Assembly: GCA_001600875.1 (NCBI GenBank) | Contig: BCLD01000005.1 | Location: forward strand, 567,401 to 631,400 | Source: Solicoccozyma terricola | Taxonomy: Eukaryota; Basidiomycota; Tremellomycetes; Filobasidiales; Piskurozymaceae | Direction: 5' to 3' | Length of the DNA stretch: 64,000 bases | Program-made: the position numbers and the translations under genes | The notes under the pieces: generated by a model | Seen by the model: only the letters and a program-made list of their open reading frames with translations | The model's database searches: none | Told to the model about the DNA's origin: nothing | Part shown: piece after piece, positions 34,598 to 46,963 of the stretch | Numbering within the stretch: the first letter of the stretch is position 1 | Layout: each line of letters begins with the position of its first letter

Positions 34598-36087
34598 ATT
34601 GGTGCGACAGGGATGAAGAACTGGTCCGCCTAGGTGAATCCCTCGACTTCATCCAGCCTGCTCATATAGGTCCTCTGGAAGCTGGGCCTCGGACGACCGG
34701 GTCACCGATGAGGTCGAGTCTATTTGCCGTGAGTCTGTTTGCCGTCGAGGCTGTTTGCCGCCGAGTGGTCCGGAACGGGAGGGTCGTGTTGACCCAAATT
34801 CCGCGAGTCTCCTACGGGTCAAGTTTTTGCAACAACGTGAACGTCGTGGAGGCTCGGCGACCACTCGTGTCCTAGTCGGTGAGCAGACTGGACGGGGGTC
34901 GGTGTGGTGCCTTGGAGGGGGGGGACAAATGGGGCCCCGTGACGCGGCGAAACCCGGTTCGACTGACAAGATCGGCGAGAGAGACGTGGTATGCAGGACA
35001 GCTCGCCTGGACACATGGCATGGCATTTACCCTCAACTCCCCAACCGGCGGCACATTCAAATAGGTTCAATACCTGCTTACGAACGAGATGGCAGGAGCA
35101 TCCGTCGAACTCCGATTTCTCCCTGACTATGCAACCGCCCTCTCCAAACGTACTTTACCTGACCTTCATGTCTCGCCTTCCACGTCTACCTCGCAGATAT
35201 CCGGGAGACCTCGACTTCGACGGGTACAATGGGGTCGAGAGCGCCCTCAGGGTCAAGCACCACATCGATGCCAAAGGTTGGACATGATGGTCAAATGAAA
35301 GGTATTTTAGTATCGGGGGGACTGCTGGAGGATTGGGAGTTTGCGGTTCCTGGGTGTGAGCTACGTAGGTGCGAGTGGAGTCTTTTTTTTTTATATGGCA
35401 CGCCTCGTGGCCGACAGAAAAGTGACGCCCTCGTCACTCGAGCTCTCGCAGGTAGGATGTATCATACATCATCCGCCGCACCTCCATCTCGCCCAACCAC
35501 TACCTTCCTCATTTAAAAGCCGTTGACCCCCATACCCAAACACCTGACATTACCGACTTTAGCTACTTCGCTTCGATTACACAAGAAATGTCAATTACCC
35601 GGCAACCGACAATTGGGTACGTCTTCGATCTCAGAACATCAGATATTTGGTGAGGGTCCACCAGGGCAAGCTGCATTCGCGTTATCAATGTGTGAGGCTG
35701 ATTACAAGGCCTTGTCCTAAGCGATTGAAACGGCAAGATCTCTTAAAGTCGGTGGTCGTGATGATCTGAAATTCTGCAGTAACACCGAGCTCCAAAACTT
35801 CGTGGTGCCATCCGGCTTTCCAACTCTGCATGATTCTGCGATTCAGCCAAATACCGTCGGTCCGGACAAAGGCCGAGGCCTCCGCCGGCCAATTCAGGTA
35901 ACGTAAAGTTACCGTATTTCTTTCCAAGTCTAGATGCCGAGATAGCAATCTGTATGTCTGTCGGCAGTCGTTCTATCTACCGAACCCGAGGTTACCGTAC
36001 GGCTGCCGCAACTACATATACTCAGCCCAATCTCAATGCCCGTCGACCATCGAGCCCCATCAGACTCCACCAGGCCCCGCTCCTATC
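34598..36087. promoter_or_regulatory. Divergent intergenic region (DUF1479 / PhyH)
   Basis: 1.49 kb between divergent starts. Contains G-rich stretches (about 34915-34923), a T run (about 35383-35392), and several short ORFs that look like chance frames. No further gene recognised. Confidence 0.4.
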
Positions 36088-37767
36088 ATGCCCCAGAATA
36101 GTTACCTCACTGCAGACCAACGTGAACACTTCGTGGAGCACGGATGGCTGAGGATCCCCAACGCGATCCCGCCAGAGATCATCGAAGCATGGACGAAAGA
36201 CGTCTGGGTCCGACTTGGAATGAATCCAGACGACAAGTCGACGTGGGTAGACGAGTACTTGAAGATGCCAAGACACAGAGAGGTGCCCGTTGAAGACATG
36301 GCGCCAGCTGCATGGAAAGCAATGTGTGAGTGAGCGGATTGAAGGGAGAGGAGGGAGAGCTATCACGGTGGACAAGGGAGACATTGCGCATAAATGTAAA
36401 GGGTCTGAGTATTGTTTCTTTTGGTCAGGTGAACTCGTCGGTGGTGAAGACAAGATCGATCCAGTTCGAGAACGATATCATGGCGATCAATTCATAATCA
36501 ATTTTGGTTCCGACCATTGGGAAACGGTGAGTGAAAGTTGCATTTGGGTCAAGAGAGGGAGTTGGGTAATACTACGGACGACAACAAGCTAGGGAGGGGC
36601 ATCTTATCTGCCCTTTGATCACCCAGTGCATGGCAGACATTTCCATGCAGAGGAAGGGGGGTCAAGGGCGGCAGAGAGTCCTGGTCCGATTGCCTCCCTT
36701 TTCTATGCTCTCTTTCGAGAGGACTTGGCTGACCACTACCGTATACTAGCATGACTCCCCTCCTCCCCAGGAACTAGAAGGATGGTGAGTGCGGCTAATT
36801 GCACCAACCCACGTATGTGTCCCAACGTCACGCAACCTTTGAACAGGCACCACGACAATGATTGGTACCGGCAGTTCCTGGACTCTTCAGGAAACGCCCT
36901 GACCATCATCCACTGCTTCACCGACACTCCACCTAGAGGTGGTGGGACTTGGCTCTGTGAGGACGGATTAGCGGGTTCTGCTCAAAAAATGCTGGATCAT
37001 CCAGAAGGCTTCGACCCACCTGCTCATGACAAGGTGTTGTACACGCACATCAAGGATTGTAAGAAATTTGCGCAGGTCAGTCGATTCTATGGCTGGGTCT
37101 TGTGGGACTTGGCTGAATGTAACTCCACAGGTCGAGGCTAAAGCCGGAGATACATTCATCATACACGGCATGTTGGTGAGTGCAACTTAGTCACAATAGA
37201 TCGAGACACCTGACAAGCAGCTCACGGTGCGTGGCAGCCCCATACCGCCGGCACGAACCACCTTCACTACGCGCGCATCATCACCAATCCGCATGTCAAC
37301 CTGGTTGAGCCCTTCAACTTGAACCGGCCGGATGGCAATTATGTGCGTATGACCCAGCGTATGGATGCCTTTGCTACTTTGCACCTAACACACCGGTAAC
37401 AGACCTTGTGCGAACAGGTTATTCTGCGAGCCCTTGGAAGGGACTCCGTCCCTGAATGGAAGCCGACACGAGAGAGGAAGGTGTAGGTCCTCTCCTTTTG
37501 CCTCGATTACATCGCCGTCGGTCTGATCCCGGTCGCCCCAGGTATTACCCACGCACAGCCACGTTCAAGACTGCCCGTGTTCAAGCTGAACTGCAGCGAA
37601 TGCTTAAGCACGCCGAGGATCAAGGTTTACCTCGCGAAACTGTCGACTCAGTTTATCTGCAAGGGGACGAGGCGATAAAGGCGCATCTCGAACGGAATGG
37701 ATATGACAAGACTCATGGACCGGCGCCCATCGTGTACAACATGCAAGACTACTTGAAAGACGAGTAG
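36088..37767 (+). CDS. Phytanoyl-CoA dioxygenase (PhyH) family oxygenase
   Basis: A 2-oxoglutarate/Fe(II) oxygenase. The N terminus YLTADQREHFVEHGWLRIPNAIPPEIIEAW is typical of PhyH proteins. The iron site is built across an intron as ELEGWHHDNDWYRQF (HxD). The distal His lies in MLPHTAGTNHLHYARIITN. In between is IHCFTDTPPRGGGTWLCEDG. The C-terminal exon YYPRTATFKTARVQAEL ends at the stop 37765-37767. About six GT-AG introns and about 340 residues. No peroxisomal signal (it ends KDE) and no signal peptide, so probably cytosolic. It is divergent from another dioxygenase-fold gene, which suggests sequential or alternative oxidation steps. Substrate unknown. Confidence 0.85.
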
Positions 37768-38619
37768 GGACGGTCTCGCGAGATACTGGGACGATAGCTA
37801 AATAACAAGTCCGTAGGGGTAGAAGTTACATGAGCAACGAGCGACACGCATGGTTGTGGAGTATTGTCGAACAGATTGGAGCTGTGTTCAGCTCGCTGAA
37901 ACAATTTCGATGGTTGTTGCAGCTCTGAGATGATCAGAGGCGGTGATAGAAAGCACAAGCTCGGAAGATGAGGATGCATTGTGTACCAACCATTAGCAGC
38001 ATGGCGATGCAATCATTGTAACTATTTCTAACAAATAGAAGGCATGACAAGCATTCATCTCCAACACCGTTGAGATCGGAATCATCGTCTGTCAAAAGCT
38101 AACTGGAGTCTCCATTGCAGCTCCCCCAGCCTGCCTCGCTCAGAAACCTATCATGCAAAGGTTCTACTTCATCCACCACCTTCCCGACGTGAACATTGTT
38201 GTTCACTCGGAAACCCCTCATCACATAGTAAATGACCAAAACCTGCTCGCCGACTTCACTCTTCGCGCTCAAGCGGCTGGAATCACTGTCGGAAATACAG
38301 CTCCTATCACGGCAACTGACGCTCGGTCCGGAACTCCCACAGCCTTGACCAAGCTGCCAGGAACCAACAAATGGAATTTTGCAAATTTTGCCCAAGCAAG
38401 GCTTTCCGTAGCATCCTGAACACCTACGGTATGTATCCTCCCCCTACATCGCTTGCTTACACATCTGACTCCATCTCTTTTACCTGCAACTGCCGACTAG
38501 GATATCGAGATGATTTCGTTGTGTTTCGATTAGAGCCATACAAGCCACGAGCTCTCATTCTCGTATACATGGCGAAGATAAAGACATACAGAGGTCGTGA
38601 TGGGTTCAAATTTCCAGAC
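37768..38619. other. Intergenic region with one small ORF
   Basis: 852 bp between convergent PhyH (plus) and multicopper oxidase (minus). Holds the 88-codon ORF at 38153. Nothing else recognised. Confidence 0.4.
38153..38419 (+). CDS. Possible small hypothetical protein (88 aa)
   Basis: An intronless 88-codon frame with ordinary composition (start MQRFYFIHHLPDVNIVV, end NFAQARLSVAS). No domain, signal peptide or membrane segment. It may be a real small gene or a chance frame; an overlapping minus-strand frame of similar length exists. Confidence 0.3.
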   Translation: MQRFYFIHHLPDVNIVVHSETPHHIVNDQNLLADFTLRAQAAGITVGNTAPITATDARSGTPTALTKLPGTNKWNFANFAQARLSVAS

Positions 38620-41226
38620 TCAATGGACGCCCAGCTTCTCCTTCTTTCTCATCATATTAAAATACTTCGGCATCCCCGGATCATACGTGTCATTACCGAA
38701 CGCTCCCCCACCAAAGGTCAGGTATCCCTTGGCGTAACCTGGTGGAAGGGGAGGTAAGTGTTCGGCGCCGTTTAAGAACATGGTTTCTATAGAAACAAGG
38801 AAAAAATAAATCAGCTTCACATCACAACACCTGCATTGGCCAGTCAAACACTCACGCATTCCCATAGCCATGTGCGGAGTGATGTGACAATGGAAAACCC
38901 AAGCTCCAGGGTCTGTCACTGTGACTCGGAAGAGTCTCCATCCACCAGGAGCGTAGGGAGTGATTGGCACGCCCGCGAAAGACGGTCCAGGCCCAGCATA
39001 GACGATGGAGGTATCTCGACGGTAGGGCTTTCCAGTGCTACTGGCGAGGGAAGCGTTGAGGGCTTCGTATGAAAATTCACCTGGTCCACTTCCCATGTCC
39101 CAGTACTATCAAGGTGAATTATCAGGGTAAACGGTAAAACCCAATGTATCATTGTCTCGGGACTCACCTTGGCCGCGTGAAAATGCCATGGATGAGCCTC
39201 AACGAGTCCCTGCGAGACAGATCACATCGTCGTCAGCTTCAAAATCGTCCATAATTGATATCCTTGATTGATAACTACTGTTGGACCCGCCAGGTTTTGG
39301 ACTACGACATCCAAGACCTCGCCGAGCCTGGCCGGATATAGGTTGTTAATTGGGTCCAAACCGCCATTCTCCAGTGCCAAGGTGTAGTTGGGGTGTCTCT
39401 GGGACTCGGGAACCGAATAGTATTGGACCAAAAAGGGAATCTGGAGCTGGTTGTCCTCGGCAAATTGGGTCCTGTTGTTGACTACCCATCGGTAGCCTTT
39501 CTAAGTATATCTCGCAAAATCAAAGGATAACCGTATCAATAATCGCCTTGTGAACATTCACAAAGGTCCACCCACCGACTTGACGATCTGATCTCCTACC
39601 AAAGTAACGCGTCTCGACACTTCCGCCTGCGTAGGAGGAGCTTGATAGTGATAAGGGGCAATTTGGCTTTAACGCAAGGACATTGTCAGTGCCGTGCAGC
39701 AGTGTTCTGCGAAGACAGAGTCTCTACCTGTTCACCCAGTCAAACGTCTCGTTTTGCAACGGTACGATGGTGCTCAAATTAGCGGGCCGTGCCGTTTGGC
39801 CGATATTGACCCCAAGTGAAGTGTTGTAGCTCCAAACGGCGGCTCCGAAAGTGCGAGGAGACCTCCAAATGGTCTGAACATTCCACCAGTAGTCCATTTG
39901 AGCAGGGTTTGCTGGAGTCTCGATCAAAACCGAGTAACGTTGCCCGCTGTGGATTTGCAGACTGTCAATCGGAAGAGGATCTAGGTACGTGCCCTGAATG
40001 GACGACCAAAAACGCCTAGTCAGCCATGACACGCAACGGATGTCCAGGCTAAATCGTTCACGTCTGCCTCGAACAAGACCATGTGGTGTCCCTGCAGCTT
40101 GAGTTCTAGTTGCGAAAGGATACTGTAGAAGGGGGGGCGGGGGGTTGGGGGGTGGGTATCAAACAGGGTAAAACTCTTCCGGGTCTCGGAATCCACTCAC
40201 GTCGCTCCAATGACACGAACTCGATATCTGGTCGAAGGTTTGACCAGTCGTCTATCCCATCCACAATCCGTACTGCACGACGTATCGTTGGTGATCATGG
40301 AGGCATTGCATGTAGCCAGGGCGTTACCGTTGACGAGGAGAGCCTGAGGTTCTCCGATCCAGGTGAAAAGGGTTGCTGTCCGAAGGGAATTCAAGAAGAA
40401 GGAGTTGACGTTACAACAAACGATGAACCCCGCGATCCGCTTACTCACTGTTCATTAACCCGTTCACGATCGCCTCATCTTCTTGATGATATCCATCGCT
40501 CATGACCATGACGATCTCCTCGTCATACAGAACTGGAGACGTGTTGTTGTACTTGGGATTGACAATGATGGGACCAAAAGTCGTCGACGGTTGCATCCCA
40601 ACATGTGAATGGTAAAAGTAGGTGCCATAAAAGCCTGATTCGAGTTGAAATTCTGAAAAAATGTTGAGCCAAATGGGCGGTTTGGCGAGTCGTTAGCTGA
40701 CGTCCGCCTTTGAATCAAGGAACGAAAGCACTGGAAACCGACCATAATCATAGAAATGGCGGGGTGGGATTGGCCACTGAGCAGCCATTGGCGTACCGTC
40801 GGAGAATGGCGAACCGTACTGAGCAAAGCCGTGCCTGAGTGGAGCATGGAGCGAGATGAGCGATATTACCTTCCCGATTCAGGACCGGCCTGCCACCACC
40901 CCACCAATGCATGGTCAGATTCTCGGTTGTCATATCGTTGAAGACCTGCCCATATTGGGGTAGTTGGGAGATATATCGGTCAGACCCGAGGACCACACAG
41001 GAGGACGGGGCGACGAATCTCTCACCCTGATCCAATAATGCTGGCCTTCTTCCATGGTCAACAGCGGCCCTGGGCTCGTCCCGTTAATGACCGCACTGAT
41101 CCGAGGCGTACAATCGGGCGAAATGACATCTTTAGTGACCCGCAAGATGAAATCAGGCTGCGAAGCACGAGACGACAATATCAACAATGTCCCGAGAGGT
41201 AGGAAACAGAGAAGCGGTGAGACCAT
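38620..41226 (-). CDS. Multicopper oxidase, ascorbate-oxidase/laccase-like
   Basis: A secreted copper oxidase. The start ATG at 41226 gives a signal peptide (VSPLLCFLPLGTLLILSSRAS). Copper ligands appear in order: MHWHGFAQYG (restored only when the intron beginning GTGGGG after CATTG is spliced), FYGTYFYHSHVGMQ, HPWHFHAAKYW, and WVFHCHITPHMAMGM at the type 1 site, with a Met axial ligand as in ascorbate oxidases. Three cupredoxin domains are indicated by IVMVMSDGYH, LLVNGNA...YRVRVIGAT and the C-terminal block. The tail is TMFLNGAEHLPPLPPGYA. Roughly ten introns; one acceptor tract is a G-quadruplex-type run on the opposite strand (40131-40156). It is divergent from an MFS porter. Likely oxidises phenols or related plant compounds outside the cell. 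Confidence 0.87.
40131..40156 (+). repeat. G-quadruplex-type tract inside an oxidase intron
   Basis: Four G runs (7, 6, 6 and 3 G) separated by C, TT and T fall inside an intron of the multicopper oxidase. On the coding strand they form the C-rich pyrimidine tract just before a CTACAG acceptor. Confidence 0.75.
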
Positions 41227-42195
41227 CGGATTGACCGTGTGGTAGATGGATGTTGCCCGAAATGCCTGGGAGGCAAGTGGGGTGGGTGGGATGGAGTAGT
41301 GGAATGCGGGGGTTGGCATGAAACTCCTGGGTGTAATTGCCACAAATCCGCGGTGCACGCGGTGCGGATGCTGCCATGGGTTTCACGTGACCAGCTCCAG
41401 CTCCCAGCTCCAGCTCCCACCCAGACAACAACACATCGAGAAATAGCAGGCTATCGGTGAGGGAGGGCACCGGGCGCTTCTGGTGGTGACTACCAGTGTC
41501 CACGACAAGGCTGGACCTGGAGCGGCAATACCAGAAGGATTCTGAGACGTGCAGGGGGTGTGGTGTGGTGGCCCGACAAAGATCCGCCGCATGCGGGGTA
41601 CGGCGGTGTAAATCTTGCTAGTCCTGTGAGCCGCCGCATCGCTTTCCCTATGCAAATCTCTACATCTCGGAGCAATTGTGTCTGGAGCAAGCCAATGATC
41701 GGAATAGATTCGGTGGTCCTGCTTGTCGGGTACCAGTTTGACTTCCTCCCAGGAGGGAAGGCGGGGAAGGAGGGGAAGGAGGTTCAGTCCCTCCTTCTGT
41801 AACCGATCCTCAAGGTGAATGTCGCTGCGGTTCGAAAATGATCCCGGCGCGGTGAAACTTGCACACAAACCTGGGCAATGTACAGCCCAACCGCGCCTCA
41901 ACAGATCAACCCTAGGGTCTCTCCAGCACGGCGATATCAAGGCATCGGGTTCAAAAGCTGCCCAACAGGGTACACCGGACGATGTTTGAACCGTTTGATC
42001 GACAGGCACCCCCGCGGGTTGGATTCACGGGCGGCTGGCTTTTGCCGCATGATTCTCCGCGATGAGGGATCAGGTGCCGTAACCCCTGACCTAAATGCAT
42101 ATATGTAGACCAGGGGACGGAAGTCTAAGGGTGTTGTTCCCCACGGGCTTCCCCACACTTCCAGCTCAAGGTCTACAGTTCTACTATCACACACG
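41227..42195. promoter_or_regulatory. Divergent intergenic region (multicopper oxidase / MFS porter)
   Basis: 969 bp between start codons. Contains tandem CAGCTCC units (about 41394-41417) and a CATATATG box at about 42099-42106, some 90 bp before the porter ATG. The expected site of joint regulation; no gene recognised. Confidence 0.45.
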
Positions 42196-44555
42196 ATGGC
42201 CAAGATATCCATGTTTCGGGACTTTGTGAGTGGATTCAGGCATGCGCGTGAACAATCCCCAATCTCGATTTCGTCGTTGACACCGCAATGCCCCCGATTC
42301 AGACGCCCATGCTGCTTATTGTCGGCATCATCGGGTCTTTAGGAGCGTTGTCATTCGGTTACGACAATGTGAGTAAATGGGCACGGCAATTCGGTGGCAA
42401 CCAACATGCTGACGTGATGGATTCCTTCACCCAGGGATGGTGGGGACTGATTCTCGGAGCGGGACACTTCAACCAAGCATACGGAACACTGCAAGTCGTC
42501 GCGAAAGATGGAACCGTCAGCACGAAACTCAGTTCTGTTCAACAGTCGAGTGGAACAGCTCTGGGTACGGCAGGTATCATGATAGGTCTGATGGTACGTT
42601 TCTTCTCTCCTCCTGAGGATTGACACACCTCACCGCGACCCTGACTGACATCCTCTCGAACAAATTACAGATCACTCCCACATTGAATGAGCGTTACGGA
42701 AGAAAGAAGATGTTTATGCTCATCGCTTCGATCGGGATCGTGGGTGCCACCATCCAAGCAGCCTCCACTGTCGGTCCACGGTTCTGGGTCTTGGTTGTAG
42801 GCAAGATCGTCCTCAACATTTCCGTTGGTATTGCGAGTGGATGTGTAGGAAAGTGAGTCCCCCGTATACTGACTGCCTTTGTATGTGAGGTCCACTGACG
42901 TCAATGCCCCCCCCCCCCCCCCAGCTATCTGAGTGAATGCGCACCGGCAAGTTTGCGAGGATTCATGATGTCGTTCTACAGCATCATACAAAACGTCGGA
43001 TACGTCTTGGCTGGAGCAACTGTTTACGGGGTCATCGACCGGACCGATGATCTTAACTGGCTGTTACCAATCTGCATCCAGTAAGCGCTTGCTGATTTGG
43101 GCGACGCCCCGATTACGTCTGACATGTTCCACCACATCAGATTCGTTGTACCCGTTATCATGCTCATCGCAACTCCCTTCCTGGTTGAAAGTCCGCGTTG
43201 GCTTGTCAGCAAGGGTAAGATTGATGAAGCCACACGGGCGCTCAAGATTCTACGAGGGAGGAAAGGCGCGAAGGAGGATACCGATGTTCATATGGAAGTC
43301 GAAGAGATCAGGAACGCATACGAGGACATGAGACGTCTTCACAGCGGTGTTGGTTGGTTGGAACTGTTCAGAGGTGCGAACAGGCGTAGAACCATGATCG
43401 CAATGGGGCTGCAGAGTCTTCAGCAGGCACAGGGTGTTTCATTTGTGGCGAACTACCTGTGAGTTTGGTCTCACGGACGCCATCCTATTCGATAAGAACA
43501 TAAGCTAATCTTCGCATGCGCACCAGGGTCATTCTCTTCTTGGAGCTCGGAATTCAGAACGTTTACCTCACTATTATGATGATCTACGTCGTGCTGTTGG
43601 TCGCATCTACCGCCGGAATGTGGCTGCCGGATCGCTTCGGTAGGAGACCTCGTGAGTTGCGAGTGGAACATTATCTTCAGGCGTCCAGGAGCTGAACACC
43701 CACGCCGCGATTATTTCCAGTTCTTCTCGTAGGCGGTTAGTACTCGCACCTTTAAATACCCGAACCCGCATACTTAATTGTTACGTGTGACTCTCCCAGG
43801 TGCCGTACAAGCATCATGCATGCTTATCGTCGGGATCATCGTGGTGGTCACCGCCGGTGCACCCACCGGTGCGCTTGCCAACCTGCTCGTCGCATGTTTC
43901 TTCATCTGGGTAGCAGTCTTCAGTGTCTCTTGGTCGCCCATGCCGTGGACGATATCGGCGGAGATTGGTGCCTCAGCATTGAGGGAAAAGACGCTGGCGG
44001 TTGGCGCTTTTGCCGGGTTCGCTGTGGGTTTGCTTACCAGTTTCGTGGTCCCTTACAGTTAGTCCACACGTCGGCGAATTGAACGGCATATTAGACTAAA
44101 CTCGTGCTATCTTCTCCTTCTGTCATACAGTTCAGAACCCTGGCTACGGTAACCTTGGAGGTAAGTTATAGTCCAAACTGCAAACTTGAATCTGTCACTA
44201 AGAACACCTCGCCATCGCAGGTAAAATCGCTTTCCTCTGGTGTGCCTTCTCTGTGGTCTCGTTCGTCTTCGCATACTTCTTCGTCCCAGAGATGCGTGGT
44301 CGAAGTCTAGAAGAGCTCGATTACGTGAGTTTTGGAACGCACCTATACCTGCCGGCGAAGCTGATGATCGATTATCTGCAACTACAGATGTTCGAGGAGA
44401 GGATCGGCGCCAGACAATTCTCATCTTTCGACACTTCCGCCTTGATGGATGAAACCCGCAAGCAGCATGACTCGTCTGAACCACTTCCGATGAGTGTGGA
44501 TGAAGATGACAAAAAGGTTCTGGCAGTTGAAGAACACCACATCGAATCCATATGA
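42196..44555 (+). CDS. MFS sugar transporter (4)
   Basis: A full-length SP-family porter. Exon 1 codes only for MAKISMFRDF, then splices to TPMLLIVGIIGSLGALSFGYDN and, after another intron, GWWGLILG. Further motifs: NERYGRKKMFML, GKIVLNISVGIASG, YLSECAPASLRGFM, VESPRWLVSKGKIDEA, LQQAQGVSFVANYL in TM7, DRFGRRPLLL, WSPMPWTISAEIGASALREK in TM10-11, and VPEMRGRSLEELDY at the end of TM12, then a 75-residue charged tail. About nine introns; one has 16 consecutive C before its acceptor (42907-42922). It belongs with fungal sugar porters; the substrate is not predictable. Divergent from the multicopper oxidase. Confidence 0.88.
42907..42922 (+). repeat. Poly-C tract at splice acceptor
   Basis: Sixteen C directly followed by AG form the pyrimidine tract and acceptor of an intron in the MFS porter. 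The exon resumes with CTATCTGAGTG. Confidence 0.9.
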
Positions 44556-45566
44556 AGAGTGGTGTGCAATAGGGCTGATGAAGTCGCTCGAAAGGGGCTG
44601 AGCGGTTAGGGGCACGACTGGTTCCTGGAGTGCGTGTAGTCGCGATTGTGCTCTGTTGGAGCTCTGTTTGAATCATCCACCATGTAACTTATTGTCCATT
44701 GCTGGATATCATGAAGAATCACTGAGATAAACTTGCTAAATGCCCCTGTTGACCAAGGGAATGTATCGGATGACCCGTGGGGGAGAGAAATAAGGAGCGA
44801 TTCAGCAACAAGCAGTCTGCGACTGGACAGACTTTCCCCCTTCGCTACCCCGACGTTCCCTATGGCCGCGGGGGGCGGGAAGAAAAGAGAATACAGTAGA
44901 CCACACGATCCTCAACGCCTTTGTCATATCATAACAGGTCACCACCGACCGGAAAGGCTTGCTAATCAGCGAGTGCAGCTTGTACATCCGCATGGAGAAT
45001 AGATATTCAGTGGAAGACTACACCAAATATTATTACCAAATTTGGGACTGCTCATGTGCCAAAACGACGGGTATTTGGCAGGTCAGTACAGCACCCGAGG
45101 TGAATCTGGCCGAGTTCGCCGCACAGCCAAAGCGTTGACTCGTTGCAAGCCAAAGTATTGTATGACGATTCTGTAGGTTTCTTCGCGGTGATCGGTCTTT
45201 CAAGATGACCGCTCAAAACCGCTTTCGGAAGCATCCACAAGGATGATTGGACTTTGTAGTGTAGGGCGGATCCTAACCATGTGAAAATTGCTGGATCGGA
45301 ACCGCATAGGAATGGCATCGCACAGATGACTGGATAGTATGGGCTGCTTCCGAAGCTCCGGGTCATGTGATGTATCGTAAAAGGGCGGGCGTCGACGGAA
45401 GCCTGGCGAATATATATGTTAACACGTTCATTCTGTTACCGGTCTAAAACAAGTCAACCTCAGACTGACTTTGATAGCTCTTAGGGCGAGTGTGAACATT
45501 TAAAACAGAGCAAGACCATTACAAGGACGTGGTTGACGAGCTGTCACCTCCCCCCAATACAGAATC
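44556..45566. promoter_or_regulatory. Intergenic region upstream of YCII-like gene
   Basis: 1.0 kb; 3' flank of the porter then promoter of the YCII-like gene. A TATATATG box lies at about 45411-45418, about 150 bp before the ATG. No other gene recognised. Confidence 0.45.
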
Positions 45567-45890
45567 ATGTCCGACTATCTCTTCCTCTACTGTGGCGGCA
45601 AAAAGCCAGAAGGTGAAGCGGAACAGGCAGCAGTCATGAAAGCATGGACGGACTGGATGGAAGAGCTCCGCAGCATGTTGGTCGATGGCGGAAATCCCAC
45701 GAGTGGTCAAGCCAAGACCATCGCCAGCGATGGCACAGTCACTGATGGTAGCTCGGAGTTGGGAATGGTCAGTGGATATTCAGTCATCAAGGCTGACTCC
45801 CTCGATGAGGCGGTTGGAAAGGCCAAGGGGTGCCCGGTATTGCAAAGCGGCGGGAGAGTTGTCGTCTTGGAAACATTCAAAGTGATGTAA
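45567..45890 (+). CDS. YCII-related domain protein (107 aa)
   Basis: An intronless 107-residue protein with the whole YCII-like fold: SDYLFLYCGG as first strand, VMKAWTDWMEELRSMLVDGGNP as the helix and loop, MVSGYSVIKADSLDEAVGKAKGCP, and VVVLETFKVM as last strand. YCII proteins are dimeric alpha/beta barrels related to muconolactone isomerase. Bacterial homologues often sit with dehydrogenases, and some occur fused to ECF sigma systems. Here it lies at the edge of the catabolic cluster. Biochemical role unknown. Confidence 0.75.
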   Translation: MSDYLFLYCGGKKPEGEAEQAAVMKAWTDWMEELRSMLVDGGNPTSGQAKTIASDGTVTDGSSELGMVSGYSVIKADSLDEAVGKAKGCPVLQSGGRVVVLETFKVM

Positions 45891-46963
45891 GGACCAACTC
45901 AATCTCATCCCGTCCTAATACTATCAATAGGAAAACCAAGTGATTCTCTGTTACGGATTTTGTTAGTGTGAGACTGCTGTGACCGCAAATATGCTTCTTG
46001 TATGAGCAGGTTCGGCGGGACTTTCTCCAGTATAATGTCCTTCTGCTGCTGAGCACGTCCTGCAACGTTTGACCGGATGGGTTTGTTCGATGTTCTTATA
46101 TTAATGCTTGTAGTCAGGGAGAGTGGCTGCGCAGGTTATCAAGCGTGAAATATCACAAAGATCAGGATATACATCGATACCAAGCGGAGGGCCTACCCCC
46201 GCTTCAAGGTCGCAGGTCGCAGCAACAATTGCTGTTGGGTATCTTTCGGGCACCTTTCTTACGCTGAGACCGCCCAACCATGCGTCAGCTTCACTTTGGG
46301 GACTTCTGGGTATCTGAAACAACATTCGACGCTACCAAGCGTAGTGTACGTCTCACAGAACCTGATCTGCCATGATTTTATTTCCCTTTCTATAACGCCA
46401 TGTCTCTCCCTCACCCGTCTGGGTTTCACTTCCCAGCCGGTCCGAACGAGGAAGGAGCTCGGACAGGCCCCGAGAAACATGATTCAGGTGCTCTTCTGGA
46501 TGGCATCTTCGGTGTTTGTCAATTGAGATGAGCGTCAGCTCCCAAGACTGTTCCCAAATCAAAGGGATACATACAGACCGGCAGCCTTCCGGTATCCCAA
46601 GGGAAAACATCAGCGGACTTTTGTTCAATACCGCCAGGTCAGCCTCTGGGTCGCGTATCTTTTGGTTGATCGGAGGACTTGACAAGGCTTCCAGAGAACG
46701 ATGGGGTTCATCTTTTAAGCACCGTCCCGACTCCATCCCAGTTTGCTGACGCCGTAAAGAATAGCATGGAGTAGGTGGGTGGAGCAGGCGATGTAGAGTG
46801 GGATACACGGTGTTAGGGTGACATTGACCTCGCACGGGCTGACAGTGACAGCGAGTCGCCACCGAAGTCACGTTTTTCCCAAAATCTCCTAGATTCAACT
46901 TTTCCCGCTCGCCATCATCATCGACGGCAACAACGACGTTATCATCGACAGTCATCATCATCC
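45891..46963. promoter_or_regulatory. Intergenic region upstream of 2OG oxygenase
   Basis: 1.07 kb. Minus-strand open frames here (up to 202 codons) show no family character and are treated as chance. Otherwise nothing recognised. Confidence 0.4.

Noticed and set aside
34755..35516. Cluster of overlapping ORFs of about 95-125 codons on both strands
   Set aside because: Rich in Arg, Pro and Ser in all frames, as expected from GC-rich non-coding DNA; no splice-consistent gene emerged.
40860..40925. Apparent loss of a copper ligand (HWWG instead of HWHG) in the multicopper oxidase
   Set aside because: It comes from reading through an intron. Splicing from the GTGGGG donor to the CTCAG acceptor gives HWHGF, so the ligands are intact.
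46353..46961. 202-codon minus-strand frame upstream of the 2OG oxygenase
   Set aside because: Low-complexity start, no recognisable family, and it ends at the promoter of a plus-strand gene; probably chance.
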